Assembly (NCBI GenBank): GCA_964016885.1
Contig: OZ024744.1
Span: forward strand, 118,740,697 to 118,804,696
Length of the DNA stretch: 64,000 nucleotides
Origin: Eledone cirrhosa
Lineage: Eukaryota > Mollusca > Cephalopoda > Octopoda > Eledonidae
Direction: 5' to 3'
Of this stretch, positions 32,885-43,176 are shown one piece after another. The position numbers were made by a program, and so were the translations under genes. Below the pieces are notes generated by a model. It was given only the letters and a program-made list of their open reading frames with translations, made no database searches and was not told the origin of the DNA. Every line of letters starts with the position of its first letter. The stretch's first letter is position 1.

Positions 32885-33640
32885 TTTACTGTGTCTGTGA
32901 ATAACAGTACAAGAAATAACATGTTCACCTTTGTGTGTGCTGCTTCTAGCAGTCTGTGAAAAAACTGTTTAGAAACATTGACAATTTAAACATCTTCAAT
33001 TGGGATATATCCCAACCCTACCAAAATGCTGGTCAGAAAACTGATGTCAGTTTTAAGGGAACACTTTGGTGACCATAGATGTCTTAGCAATGTTCAAACA
33101 AACACTGAATAGACAAATGTATTTTCAAATCTTTAGTCAGAAGATGAAGGAAAAGATGCACATAGGCCTTCTCGAAATGGTGAAATTAATATAACTGAAG
33201 ATGTGTAGTTCAATGTCTATAGAAAAATTACACATACATCCCTGAAAGCACACTTTACTATCTTAAATATGAAAATGACACAATAGATAATAAGATGGGG
33301 GAGATAGTCATAACTAAACTGTTTCCAATGAAAGGTATACCTGATCAGGAAAGATGTGCAGTTAAACAACATAACAAAAACTGTCAAAACAAAAGCTCAC
33401 AAATATCTTAACATACAGCATTTACTACATTTAAAAAAAGTTCAAAAAGAAGAAGAAAAAAAAAACAATGAAACATTTATCATAAACATACATATCTTCT
33501 CTGTGGTTCACAATTATTTCACACATGAGCATCAACAAACTACAAACCATTGAAAGCACCACAGCCTGAATTTCTTACAGATACACAAGAGATAAACACA
33601 CACACATACTCCCACATGTCATACAATAAAAGTACAAGTC
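32885..33640. other. No recognisable feature
   Basis: AT-rich intron, no repeat or ORF supported. Confidence 0.45.
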
Positions 33641-33644
33641 TCAA

Positions 33645-33795
33645 CTCAATCATCATCATCATCATCATCATCATTACCGTCATTACCATTTAATGTCCAT
33701 TTTTGTATGTTTGCAAGTTATTCCACTGAGACAAATCAAATCAGATGACCCCATGTCTTGCTGATACGGTTGTTATAAAACCATAATATATACTC
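33645..33795 (-). repeat. LINE/SINE tail fragment
   Basis: Opens with eight atc repeats, then taccatttaatgtccatttt and cagatgaccccatgtcttgc. It matches the beginning of the tail at 24650-24760. Confidence 0.65.
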
Positions 33796-34074
33796 ACAAC
33801 AAATAACCACATTCAATAAAAATATAAACAAAACAAACAACTTTTCAAAACATCTCGACTTCCCCCCAAATTACAACAGAACCTACCATAGAAAACCTAC
33901 AACCTCCACCACAATAAAATATTCAAGATTGTTGTTCTATTGATCAGTACTAGAACCATACTCGTCTAACTCAAAATCAATACATCACCTTTCTTCTATA
34001 GAGAGCAGATCAACTTCTAAACAGAACTATACCAATATCAATAACAATGATTTCATTTAGAAATGTTGCATATC

Positions 34075-34190
34075 CTTTTCTGTATACATTTATATATATA
34101 CATACATAACCCTATCAATGAAAATTGTAATAAAACACTGATAGGTATTTAAAAAAACCCAGCATAATGTGGCAGAAATATATAAAGGGA
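34075..34190 (+). repeat. End of the fold-back repeat family
   Basis: The stretch gttgcatatccttttctgta, then attgtaataaaacactgata and cagcataatgtggcagaaat matches, nearly base for base, the complement of 4720-4840. That includes the bases around the splice donor of exon 4833-5005. Confidence 0.8.
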
Positions 34191-34194
34191 AAAG

Positions 34195-34740
34195 GTTCTT
34201 CTTCTTAACTCCCACGACACTCTCAGGAATAAGTGGGCGAAGTCCTCAAACACTCCTTCCAGTGGGTATTGTCAGAGGCAACGGTCATCAATTGATCTGG
34301 CTAGATTCCCAAGCGTCACCGGTCAAGCTCATGGATGTTATCCAATCATTTTGCTCGGGTCTACTCCTGGGTCTCATGCCAATTCGTTTTTTAAGAGACA
34401 TTTTAACAACATGGCCATAGTACCAGAGCTGAGATCTGTCAATTCGGAGAAATAGCAGCTCTACCTAGAGTGACTCTCTGATCTCTGAGCTACGCACTCT
34501 ATTGAGTAATGATATTTCAAAGACCCTTCGTAGGAACCCCGTTTAGGACAATTGTATTCTTTTGGTCATTACTCCTTCTGATGACTGAATGCTGAAGCTG
34601 GTACATAACTGCACCTGCTCCTGCATTTCTTAAACTTAATTCAACCTCCTGCCTTTCATCACTCAGATATAGTGAGCATGCAGCTTCCTTAAGAGGACGA
34701 GTGTCACTGTCTTTGCACTATTGATTTTTATTCCAGCCAT
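34195..34740 (-). mobile_element. Second LINE family, C-terminal third
   Basis: Minus-strand reading: YLSDERQEVELSLRNAGAGA, VMYQLQHSVIRRSNDQKNTI, then LDNIHELD and PDQLMTVASD across frame breaks. It connects the thumb fragment type (5450-5590) with the 3' end type (22035-22235). It is decayed. Confidence 0.65.
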
Positions 34741-35097
34741 GCAATTCTTATCAAGTGCATATTTCTTTTAACCCTTTAGTGTTCAAACCGCTCGAAACTA
34801 TTTCCCCCCTTTTTTTTCAAACTCCCCGAAACCGGCCGATAACACCCACACTAAAATATCGTTCTAAAAATAAATAAATCATCATCAAAATTTTGTCAAT
34901 TCGAGATTACTGCGAGATTAGGCCCTTACCATGAAAATTAACACTTAATATAGTGAAACAACTTAAAACATGTTTTTTTAGCATTGAAAGTAGAACAGAT
35001 TTTTTGTTTATCAACATGGCTTGTGAAAGTAGCGATACCGACTTTGAAGGTTTTACACATGACGACATTCAAAATGAACAAGAAACAAAAGATAATA

Positions 35098-36401
35098 CGA
35101 GGGCAATCCCAAAAGTAAGGTCTCCTTTTTTTTTTAGAAATACAAACAACCGTTTATTTTCTATAATATTTACAACATTTTAAAGGTTGAACAATTATTT
35201 ATTTTTCTACATAATTGCCATTTCGGTCGATGCATTTTTGTAGACGCTGTGGTAGTTTTTGTATGCCCATGTCATACCAGCTCGCCGCCATGTCCTCCAG
35301 GAAGCGTTGAACCTCATCTTTCACCTCTTCATCGGAGCAGAATCGCATTCCGGCCAAATGTTCTTTCAACTTAGGGAACAGGTGGTAATTACTGGGTGCC
35401 AAGTCCAGACTATAAGGTAGGTGGGCGATGATGTTCCAACCAAAGTTTTGCAGGAGAGCGACGGTTTGACGGGCAATGTGTGGGCAAGCGTTGTCGTGGA
35501 GAATGCTTACGCCCTTGCTCAACATTCCTCTTCTCCGGTTCTGAATTGCCCTTCTGAGTTTTTTCAGTGTTTCACAGTACCTGTCAGCGTTTATTGTGGT
35601 CCCAGCAGGTATAACGTCGATCAACAAAACCCCCTTCCAGTCCCCAGAACTTTACCGGCAGACTGTGTTTGTTTGAATTTTTGCGGCTTGTGCGCAGAGG
35701 GATGCCGCCACTCGTATGATTGTTGTTTGGTCTCAGGTGTAAAGTGGAACACCCAGGTTTCGTCACCCGTGATAATCGAGTCCAAGAAGCTGTCCTTTTC
35801 GTCTGCATAGCAGCGAAAAAATTTGCGGGAAGAATCAACTCATTGCTGTTTGTGGTCTTCTGTCAGCATTCGTGGCACCCATCTTGCGCGCACATTCCGA
35901 TATTGCAACTTTTCCGTTAAAATCCTGTCGATGGTGCTTCGGGAAACCTCAGTAACCAAAATGCAGAGAGCATCCAGAGTGATTCTCCGATCTTTACGCA
36001 TGTTTTCCTCAACCTTTGCGACTCTCATCGGAAATTGTCAGCTTCCCGCAACTTTGTTCGTCGTGAATTGCAGTACGACCGGCTGTAAACTCTCTACACC
36101 ACTTGCAAATATTTTTGACATCCATGCACGACTGTCCATACACTTCCGTCAATTGGCGATGAATTTCAATCGGTTCAACGCCTTTTGCGTTAAAAAAACG
36201 AATAACTGCGCGAACTTCGCACTTGGCGGTAGCGTTCAACGGGAGCTCCATTCTCAATGGCTGCCAAGCCAAGATTGGGCATCCCACCGAAGCGTGCGCA
36301 TGCTTGTTTGGGAGTGAAGGAAGCACCAATCACAACAGTGTTGCCAACAGCCGTACAAACAGTTTCTCTGCGCCCCCATCGCTTTGGAGACCTTACCCTC
36401 G
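35098..36401 (-). mobile_element. mariner element inserted at TA in piggyBac copy 4
   Basis: Flanked by TA at 35096-35097 and 36402-36403; removing it restores gataa-TA-ttagtg, exactly as in the other piggyBac copies. Ends are cgagggcaatcccaaaag followed by taaggtctcc at the left and cgagggtaaggtctcc (complement) at the right, so the right end lacks about 12 bases. It encodes a broken mariner transposase (35199-36329). Confidence 0.93.
35199..36329 (-). pseudogene. mariner transposase, inactive
   Basis: N-terminal helix-turn-helix region: EVRAVIRFFNAKGVEPIEIH, then VKNICKWCREFTAGRT. A stop or frame change falls near 36010-36030, then SRSTIDRILTEKLQYRNVRA and VPRMLTEDHKQQ. The first catalytic Asp is in ITGDETWVF (about 35765), the second in VSILHDNACPHIARQ. 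The third lies in LDLAPSNYHLFPKL, where the expected Asp is Asn. A frameshift separates the first and second Asp near 35640. It is therefore both frameshifted and catalytically altered. Family DD34D, by spacing of motifs. Confidence 0.9.
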
Positions 36402-36459
36402 TATTAGTGATTTATCTTCAAATGAATAAGATGTTTACATTTCTGAAATTTCATCCGAC

Positions 36460-36775
36460 GATGGGGGCACATGGCTTAGTGGTTAGAGCATTGGCCTTGC
36501 AATCGAAAGGTTGTGAGTTCAATTCTCAGACTGGGTGATGTGTTGTTTCCTTGAGCAAGACACTTTATTTCACATCGCTCCAGTTTACTCAGCTGTAGAA
36601 ATGAGATGATAGGGACTGGGCTCCCTATCATTCCACTGGTTGTGGAGGTGCCACGGCAAAAAAGCACCCAGCACTCATTGTAAATGAGGTTGGTGTTAGG
36701 AAGGGCATCCAGCTGTAGAAATCAAGCCAGAACCAGTGCAAGCAGGGAAAAAGCGAACATAAAGTGAAAATGAAG
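36460..36775 (+). mobile_element. tRNA-derived SINE2 with LINE-like tail
   Basis: Head: tggcttagtggttagagcat (A box) and ggttgtgagttcaattctca (B box), clearly tRNA-like. Body: tgagcaagacactttatttc. Tail: aatgaggttggtgttaggaa and gggcatccagctgtagaaat, the same tail as family A LINE 3' UTRs. It is inserted in piggyBac copy 4. Other copies: 50418-50757 and 59585-59890 (both minus). Confidence 0.92.
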
Positions 36776-37392
36776 GAGGTCTCCAGGACGCCATTGAAAA
36801 TATTACAGCCATGTGGTTGAAAAATACCACACCAATATATGTTCCCGATTTTATTCAAAATACTGGTCCACAACACACATTAGCTCCCGATGCTAAAGCA
36901 CTGGATTATTTCTTTTTGTTTTTACCACAAACTTTATTCGAAGTTGTGGCAGAAGAGACTAATCGATATGCCCAACAACAGATTTCAAATCGAGGAAAAC
37001 CCGATCTGTTTGGCGACCGACAGATGCTGCGGAAATGCAAGCATTTTTTACCATAAATATGTTTGGTATAAAACAATTTCCAAGACTGTGGAATTACTGG
37101 AGCACTGATAAGATCCTTATATATTAGGTATTGTGCCGAAAACGTATTTAAAATTAAACCAGTATTTGCACCTGGTTGATACTTCAAATTAATTAATTTC
37201 ACCTGCCCATAAAAGTCCAATTTGACCAAAAAAAATCAGGTAAAATTATATAATTGTAAATTATTGATATTTAAACATCTACTGACAACATTTCAAGCCT
37301 GCACATAGAAAATTAAAAAAATTACAAACAAATAAAATTGATAACCCTCTTGAGTATGATTAACTGAATAAGCATGACATTTTAAAATTAAT

Positions 37393-37576
37393 TGTTTCTA
37401 CTTTAGGCACAAGGCCAGCAAATACCCAGTTCATTACTGGTACTTTATTTTATCGACCCCGTAAGGATGAAAGGCAAAGTCAACCTCGGCGGGATTTGAA
37501 CTCAGATCGTAAAGGGACGTAACTATGCTGGAAAGCATGGCGTCCGACCCTCTACCGATACTGCCAATCCACCCCC
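37393..37576 (-). mobile_element. tRNA-derived SINE1 with 20-bp target duplication
   Basis: Complement of SINE1: ttgtttctactttaggcaca, then ctggtactttattttatcga and ccgacgctctaccgatactg-like A-box complement (cgaccctctaccgatactgc). The flanks at 37373-37392 and 37577-37596 are identical 20-bp copies. Confidence 0.93.
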
Positions 37577-37759
37577 CATGACATTTTAAAATTAATGTGA
37601 ATGCTAAAGGGCTAAAATTCATGTATAATTGCTGAATTCTAATAAAAAAAAATATTTATTAAATAATCAGGAATCTTTATGGGAAGTCAAGATGCCTGAA
37701 GAACATAGAGCTAGTCTAGTATAACATCTAGGTATTATAATATGATAATTTCTTTAACC

Positions 37760-38000
37760 TAGACACACAAATGCACAAAACTGTATGAAGAAATCAGAAG
37801 TGGTGTGAAAGAGAGAAGACTTAGTATGGACATGTGATATGCATGGACGATGATCACTGGGCGAAGAAGTGCCAGGAAATCCCAATAAAGGTAAACAAAG
37901 ACTTAGGCAGAAGTGGTGAGGTGCTGTGCTGAAAAAGACCTGCCCAACCCATGCAAGCATGAAAAAGCAGATGTAAAAATGATGACGACGACGATAAAAC
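37760..38000 (+). mobile_element. Degenerate LINE 3' fragment, family B
   Basis: Phrases gtatgaagaaatcagaagtggtg, tatggacatgtgatatgcat, then gaagaagtgccaggaaatcc and acctgcccaacccatgcaag correspond to the family B end and tail, closing with (gac/gat)n. Confidence 0.6.
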
Positions 38001-38154
38001 CAATTTAATTAACTTCATCAAATGTTATATATTGTGTACATACTCTTTGATTCTGTGCTGGACGTTTATGTTAAGAGAGGACCTGAGCTGTCAACTATTA
38101 AATTATCTGCAGCCAGAGACTACCTAAAGCCGATACTATGGGCATTTGGTCAGA

Positions 38155-38370
38155 ATGTCTCAGGAAAGAATTGATGGACAGATTTTACAGGCAAAAACCA
38201 ACTGGCAGGTGACCCAGAGGTAGACCCTGATCAAGATGGTTGGATAACATCCATGAGCTGGGCTGGTCTTGTCTTGCTTGGGGATCCAGCTGGATCAGTT
38301 ACTTCTGACAGTGCCTGCTGGAAGGAGAACTCTGCCCCCATGATCCTCTCAGGAATATGTGGGCATAGAA
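38155..38370 (+). mobile_element. 3' end of second LINE family
   Basis: Reads QILQAKTNWQ, then GWLDNIHELGWSCLAWGSSW across frame breaks; nucleotide identity to 22035-22235 is high. It ends ctcaggaatatgtggg about 110 bases from the ZDHHC exon at 38480-38601. Confidence 0.65.
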
Positions 38371-38479
38371 GAAGTGTTGAAAGACACAAAAAATAATAAA
38401 TATTTTAAACTAATTACTCTTTTTTTTTTAACAATTAGATTTGCACTAGAAAAAAAAAAAGCAGAACTGTAAAACATAC

Positions 38480-38601
38480 CTTTGGGATAGACTCCAGGAT
38501 CCATAAATGTTGCTAAGGCAAAATTTGCAACAACAAATAAAGATAATATACCCTGATATATAGGAATAGCCATATGATATTTCTCAAGGTGGTCTGGGAC
38601 A
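38480..38601 (-). CDS. ZDHHC5/8: ZDHHC5/8-type palmitoyltransferase, exon with TM2
   Basis: Internal exon of 122 nt: one base, 40 codons, one base. It encodes [17 protein letters not shown], then a hydrophobic segment ([16 protein letters not shown]) and DPGVYPK. The ANFxxATFMDPG sequence is a signature of ZDHHC5/8 just before the Cys-rich domain. The acceptor is a long T tract ending in gcag, and the donor AAAG|gtatgt is phase 1 and fits the exon at 25667-25824. It is the most 5' exon I can recognise. The exon with the start codon and first membrane segment must end with two bases of a split codon, and I did not find it between 38602 and 64000, so everything above this exon is either intron 1 or upstream DNA. 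Confidence 0.93.
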
Positions 38602-38734
38602 CTGCAAAAGAAAAAAAAAAAAAACATTCAACAAATCTATTTTCTCATGGAAACACTGACTTTTTTTTTAAAGCATAAAACTCAATTTTGAGATAACCCC
38701 CACTGGCATCAATAAACTGAAGTGGCAAGGAGGG

Positions 38735-39115
38735 AAGGTGTAAATGGTAAGGGTGTTGGATCATAATGTTGTGGTTTCAATTTCTGGATTATGTGTTGTG
38801 ATCTTGAGCAAAACATTTTATTTAGCTCCAGTATACTCAACTAAAAATGAGTACCAGCAATAGCTGGACGTTTAACCCTGTGATAGACTGGCATCCTGTC
38901 CAGTGGGGAGTCGTATACTCACCATGAAACCAGCTGGCCTGATGAGTCTGCAGACATGTGACGTACTTTAACCCTTCAATGGACAGGCAGCCTGTCCAGA
39001 AGATCTTGTACTCTCAGGTATTTAACTCCACTGAAACCAGGGATAAGTACTGGCCTGATGAGCCACCAGGCTTGAGACAGACTTTAGGGAGGGAAGGTTT
39101 CCTAGATGGATGGAT
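38735..39115 (+). mobile_element. Degenerate SINE2-type element
   Basis: Weak A/B box area (aaatggtaagggtgttggat, gttgtggtttcaatttctgg), then ctccagtatactcaactaaa, atgagtaccagcaa and a duplicated cctgtccag...ggcctgatgag block. Same layout as 8880-9130 and 40670-40945. Confidence 0.6.
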
Positions 39116-39292
39116 AACTGGCCATTAGAATTCTTCTAAATATAAGTCATTAAGATATTAGAGACCAATATTGCATTAATGTGTGTTGATACATCTGTGT
39201 AAATATGTAAAACTTAATACAATATAAATATAACCATTGTCTGTTTTAATGTAAACTCTGTTGTCTAAGCAACATACATTATTTTATTTTAA

Positions 39293-39470
39293 GGCGGTGG
39301 ATTGGCAGTATCGGTAGAGGGTCGGACGCCATGCTTTCCATCATAGTTACGTCCCTTTACGATCTGAGTTCAAATCCCGCCGAGGTTGACTTTGACTTTC
39401 ACGGGGTCGATAAAATAAAGTACCAGTAATGCACTGGGTATTTGCTGGCCTTGTGCCTAAAGTAGAAACA
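39293..39470 (+). mobile_element. tRNA-derived SINE1 with 15-bp target duplication
   Basis: Shows ggcagtatcggtagagggtc, gagttcaaatcccgccgagg, tcgataaaataaagtaccag and a tail agtagaaaca. Flanking copies of attattttattttaa lie at 39278-39292 and 39471-39485. Confidence 0.93.
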
Positions 39471-39512
39471 ATTATTTTATTTTAATAGAACCTATTTATA
39501 TTCAATGTTAGT

Positions 39513-39736
39513 TTAACCCTTTCATGACCATATTTCTATTTTAATTAATTAATGAAGACTTTTGAGGGATTTACTAAAATTATTAATTATTTCATTACTA
39601 AGATAGTAACTTAATGTAAGGTTCTTATATAAAATTATATTGGAAGATTTTAATTTAAATAGGAATCTTTTAAATGGGTGGTTTTATTTCATAGAACCAG
39701 GGGTGGTTTTGGCCAGGTTGGTAACTAAAGGGTTAA
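39513..39736. mobile_element. TTAA-flanked MITE (piggyBac-type), copy 2
   Basis: Perfect TTAA on both sides (39513-39516, 39733-39736), with ends ccctttcatgac and taactaaaggg. The interior gggatttactaaaattatta is shared with 28817-29021 and 5320-5398. No coding capacity, about 220 bp. Confidence 0.88.
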
Positions 39737-39828
39737 ATAAATATAAGAGCTAAGAGAGATAATCTATGTAAATTTTATAAAAAGCAATGCCAGAATACAC
39801 ACACGCACAAACATATATATTTAGTATA

Positions 39829-40062
39829 ATTAAAATTTCATACACTTAACATGTATGTGCGACCTTAGGTTTTAGGGTCCAGTTATGGTCACCATGGTAC
39901 AGCGAAGGAACCATTCTCAAACTGGCCTCTCTCGTCAGGAGCTAAGGCATAATTATGAGGAGCCAGCTTTAAAACGGCTCCTCCACTATACTGTGGTGGC
40001 CATAACTGGACCCCAAAGCCTAAGGTCACACATACATGTTAAATGTATGAAATTTTAATTAT
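39829..40062. repeat. Imperfect inverted repeat, about 73-nt arms
   Basis: Arms 39829-39902 and 39990-40062 match in reverse complement at roughly nine bases in ten (ggtccagttatggtcacc against ggtggccataactggacc). Loop of about 87 bases. Confidence 0.88.
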
Positions 40063-40084
40063 CCTAAATAAGCTCTCTTGCAAT

Positions 40085-40650
40085 AGATTCATCACCACCA
40101 TCATCATCATTTAAAATCTATCTACCATGCCAGCATGGGTTAGACGGGTTTGTCCCATTTGAGGCAAGTTTGGTCGGGTGACTGTGTCTCGATCATATAG
40201 GACTGTTTCTAGCTAGTTTTCTAGGGCTGGATGCCCTTCCCAATGCCAACCACAATTACAGTGTGTACTGGATGCTTTTTGTGTGACACCTACATGACCA
40301 CTTTACAGTGTGGGAGGATGTTCTATGGTACTAATATAACTACAGAGTAAGGGTGTTGTGGGTGGAAGTGGGAGAGATGTGTAGGGTGTGTGGGGCGTAT
40401 ATTGGATTAAGAGATGCCTACTGGGTGGATGTTTGAGTCTATGTGCAAGGGAAGGCAGGTTTTCTGTATTATTGCAAAACACTAAAGATCTTGATCCTGT
40501 GTCATTGTCTTAGAGAGGTTCAAGTGTGTAAAGTCAGCTCTTATTAGCTTGTCCCAGGTCTTTCTGTGTCTACCTACTCCATTGCTTCCATCAATGTTGA
40601 TCTCCATGCACTTAAGCATTATTTTCCTCGACCTTTTATCTATGGATATC
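40085..40650 (-). mobile_element. LINE family A, 3' UTR and ORF end
   Basis: Tail (atc)n at 40085-40110, then ggatgcccttcccaatgcca, a G-rich spacer (gtgggtggaagtgggagaga) and the ORF end (LDLSKTMTQDQDL-like with stops, then VDTERPGTS). It is more diverged than the copies at 43177 and 46352. Confidence 0.8.
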
Positions 40651-40669
40651 CTGCATATATATATATGTG

Positions 40670-40945
40670 TGTGTGTGTAGCCATGTGGCCTTGTGGTAAG
40701 GGTTCGATGTTGTGGGTTTGATTCCTAGACTGGGTTGTGTGTTGTTCTTAAGCAAAACACACTTCATTTCATTTTGCCCCATTATACTCAACTGAAAATG
40801 AGTACCAGCAATAGATGGAGGTTTAACTCTGCAATGGACAAGTATCCTGTACTTGCTTTGTACTCTTGGTTGCTTCATGCCACAAAACCAGGATAAGCAC
40901 CGGCCCGACAAGTCTCTTGGCTTGAGACAAACTATAGACTTTTTA
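40670..40945 (+). mobile_element. Degenerate SINE2-type element
   Basis: Head ccatgtggccttgtggtaag and ttgtgggtttgattcctaga (A/B-box remnants), body cattatactcaactgaaaat and gagtaccagcaatagatgga, and a cctgatgag-like end (cggcccgacaagtc). Confidence 0.65.
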
Positions 40946-40949
40946 TATA

Positions 40950-41555
40950 TACTAGGATTTTTTTTAACATGCTGATCTGACTGTTTATATTATGTGTGTG
41001 CATATATGTATGTGCATACATAAATATGTATGAGTATATAAATATAAACGTGCAAACAGACACACATTCACACAAACACACAGCATAACAAATGGAAGAC
41101 CAGCTGCTATTTTGCTAAAGTATTTCCACCAACCTCTTCCTTTTACACACACATACAGTAAACATAAAGAGAGAGAAGTAGTATGAGATAGTCAAACTAC
41201 TCCGCTCTCTCTAAATGTTGTGACAGAATTGCAGAAATATACACACACATAAATATGTGCTATTTCTGAAAAAAATGTTGATTCCTTCTTATACTCATCT
41301 ATCTTTCTATTTCTTCTTGTCTCTGTTTCTATTTTCTGATGAAAGAGTAATATCTGAAACGTTAAGACTTGTTCCCTACTATAACAAGCATTAAACTAAT
41401 ATATATCTTCATTGTACTGTACTGTTTCCCTGATATTGTTTATTCATTTACTTCTCTCTCTCACACACACACACACCCTGTAACTCCTGGGGAAGTCGTA
41501 GCAACACCATATTGATATATTGCATTTCCAGGGTATTTTTAAACCCGGAGGATCC
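40950..41555. other. No gene; CA/TA-rich sequence
   Basis: Contains cacaca and tatata tracts near 41050-41080 and 41460-41475 and a ctgatgaaagagtaatatct phrase at 41337. No supported gene. Confidence 0.5.
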
Positions 41556-41559
41556 CATC

Positions 41560-41945
41560 TCTACAGGTCTGAATACAGCAGATTTGTTCCAGAGGAGAGA
41601 GAGTGATGAAGAACTGAGAAAGAGAGAGGAAGAATCAACCCCAGTACTTGACTGCTACTTTTTTTTATCAACCTTGAATGGATGAAAGACAAAGTTGATC
41701 TGAATACAACAGATTTGTTCCAGAGGAGGATAGAGAATGAAAGAAAGGAAGTGAGAAAGAGATATAGAGGAAGAATCAACCCTGGAACTAGAGTGGTACA
41801 TTTTTTTTTATTGACCTTGAATGGATGAAAGGCAAAGTTGACATCAGCGGGGATTTGAACTCAGAGAGCGAAGAGTCAAAATGAATAAAACAAAGTATTC
41901 TATCTGACATTCTAATGACACTGCCAATTCACTCCCTTATATATT
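41560..41945 (-). mobile_element. SINE1-like element with internal duplication
   Basis: The block ctgaatacagcagatttgtt followed by ccagaggag occurs at 41569 and, in altered form, at 41699, a repeat period of about 130 bp. Each is followed by gaagaatcaacccc and attttttttta...cttgaatggatgaaaggcaa, the complement of the SINE1 body. The end (gacactgccaattcactccc) matches the SINE1 head complement. Confidence 0.6.
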
Positions 41946-42117
41946 ACATGAGGGTATTATTCTATCATTACCATAACAGAACTCCGACGAGCTTTTAATT
42001 CCAGAGTCAGGCCCGATTGATGAAAATCAAACCTTCAGCTGATCAATCATGAAATGCGTGTCACACCTCAAATGTAATGAAAATTTAACACCTCATCAAT
42101 ATCATTATTATAATATA

Positions 42118-42360
42118 CTAGCTGGCCAGTCCGGCTGGCGCCCGGCTAGGTATACCTGCCCCCACCACTCCACTGCAAAGATACCACACACCCTCCCGTG
42201 TCACATTGTCCTTCCGACTCTCTCTATTTTTCTCTCTATGTGTATATATTGAAGGGAGATACGGAAACTAAAACAGTGTTGTCATATAGAGAGTGAAGAG
42301 CGACAGAGAGAGTAAAGCAGTTACATTATAGAGAGGGGGAATGATCTTACATACATACAT
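42118..42360. repeat. Possible Helitron-like terminus
   Basis: The sequence atatactagctggccagtccggctggcgcccgg is GC-rich within AT-rich DNA and starts tactag like the elements at 51019 and 52311, but the body is unrelated. Only a tentative call. Confidence 0.3.
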
Positions 42361-42369
42361 ATAAAGTAT

Positions 42370-42436
42370 AGATATGTGTGTGTGTGTGTTTTGTTTTGAT
42401 GTTATCCGGCAATTGGCGAAATCAAGTGTGAAAGTA

Positions 42437-42467
<31 letters not shown>

Positions 42468-42475
42468 CTTATGTG
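42370..42475. repeat. (TG)n microsatellite tracts
   Basis: TG runs at about 42376-42390 and 42438-42468, with another at 42645-42658. Confidence 0.9.
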
Positions 42476-42837
42476 AGTGACGACAGTAAAAGTGTGTGGG
42501 ATACATACATTATTATATTTATCTGTATTTTCGTTCTGCAACCATTATATTATGATATTTGTATCCAAATGATTTTAGATGTATGTATTACCTGCTTTCC
42601 TGTCCCTCTGTTTCTCTTTCCCTGTCTCTCTTTCTCTCTTTAGATGTGTGTGTGTGTGTAGTTTTCCTAATCTGTCTCTCTAAGAGGGTTGCTTTTGATG
42701 TATGTATTACCTGCTTGTGTGTTGACCGAATTTGAAGGAGGTTATCCTTTTGAAATAAACATACATACGACGCTCATCTCTATGTTGATATATGATATAA
42801 ATAATGGGATTGATGAGTTAATATCTGTATACAACAA

Positions 42838-43155
42838 CTACAATGATACGCGATGGAGCCCACCCACAGCCCCAGCGGACAGAATGGAGAAGGCGTTTGC
42901 CCGGAGGACGACAAGGGAGACGCGCTGGAAAAGCCATTCCAACTCCTGGGGCTCACACCTGCGACTGGCCAGCTCAGCGCCTTTGGTGGTGAGTAAGGAG
43001 GTAGCCCTGGGGCCGAGGACACCAGAAGTCTCCACTGCCAAGGGTACAACCGCAAACCTGTCGGAGAGCGACTGGTATTTGAGAAGTTTGACAGAGACCG
43101 CTGGAGAGAACTCGTCCATGGATCTCAGGAATTTTACCCGCCCTAGATATAGACA
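42838..43155 (-). mobile_element. Retroelement pol C-terminal remnant
   Basis: Open minus-strand reading: KLLKYQSLSDRFAVVPLAVE, TSGVLGPRATSLLTTKG, then CEPQELEWLFQRVSLVVLRA and NAFSILSAGA. Its second copy is at 2835-3085. The segment resembles the protein end of retroelements other than family A. It is more GC-rich than its surroundings, which suggests a younger insertion. Confidence 0.5.
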
Positions 43156-43176
43156 TACCTATATACATATACATAC

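Larger units (their letters stand above)
34768..37615 (+). mobile_element. piggyBac-like deletion derivative, copy 4, with three insertions
   Basis: Left end TTAA (34768-34771) followed by ccctttagtgttcaaacc; right end gaatgctaaaggg followed by a mutated CTAA (37612-37615). N-terminal ORF MACESSDTDFEGFTHDDIQN is interrupted by a mariner (35098-36401) and a SINE2 (about 36460-36775), then resumes as TPIYVPDFIQNTGPQHTLAP. A SINE1 (37393-37576, minus) sits in the 3' part. The same internal deletion junction as in copies 1 and 3 occurs near 37190. Confidence 0.92.

Noticed and set aside
36466..36540. tRNA-like sequence with A and B boxes
   Set aside because: It is the head of a dispersed SINE with a LINE-type tail, and no complete cloverleaf is present.
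41330..41400. ctgatga...gaaac phrase resembling a hammerhead core
   Set aside because: Stem II would be only 3 bp, and neither a stem I complement nor a stem III with a cleavage triplet can be found. Recorded only as a weak resemblance.
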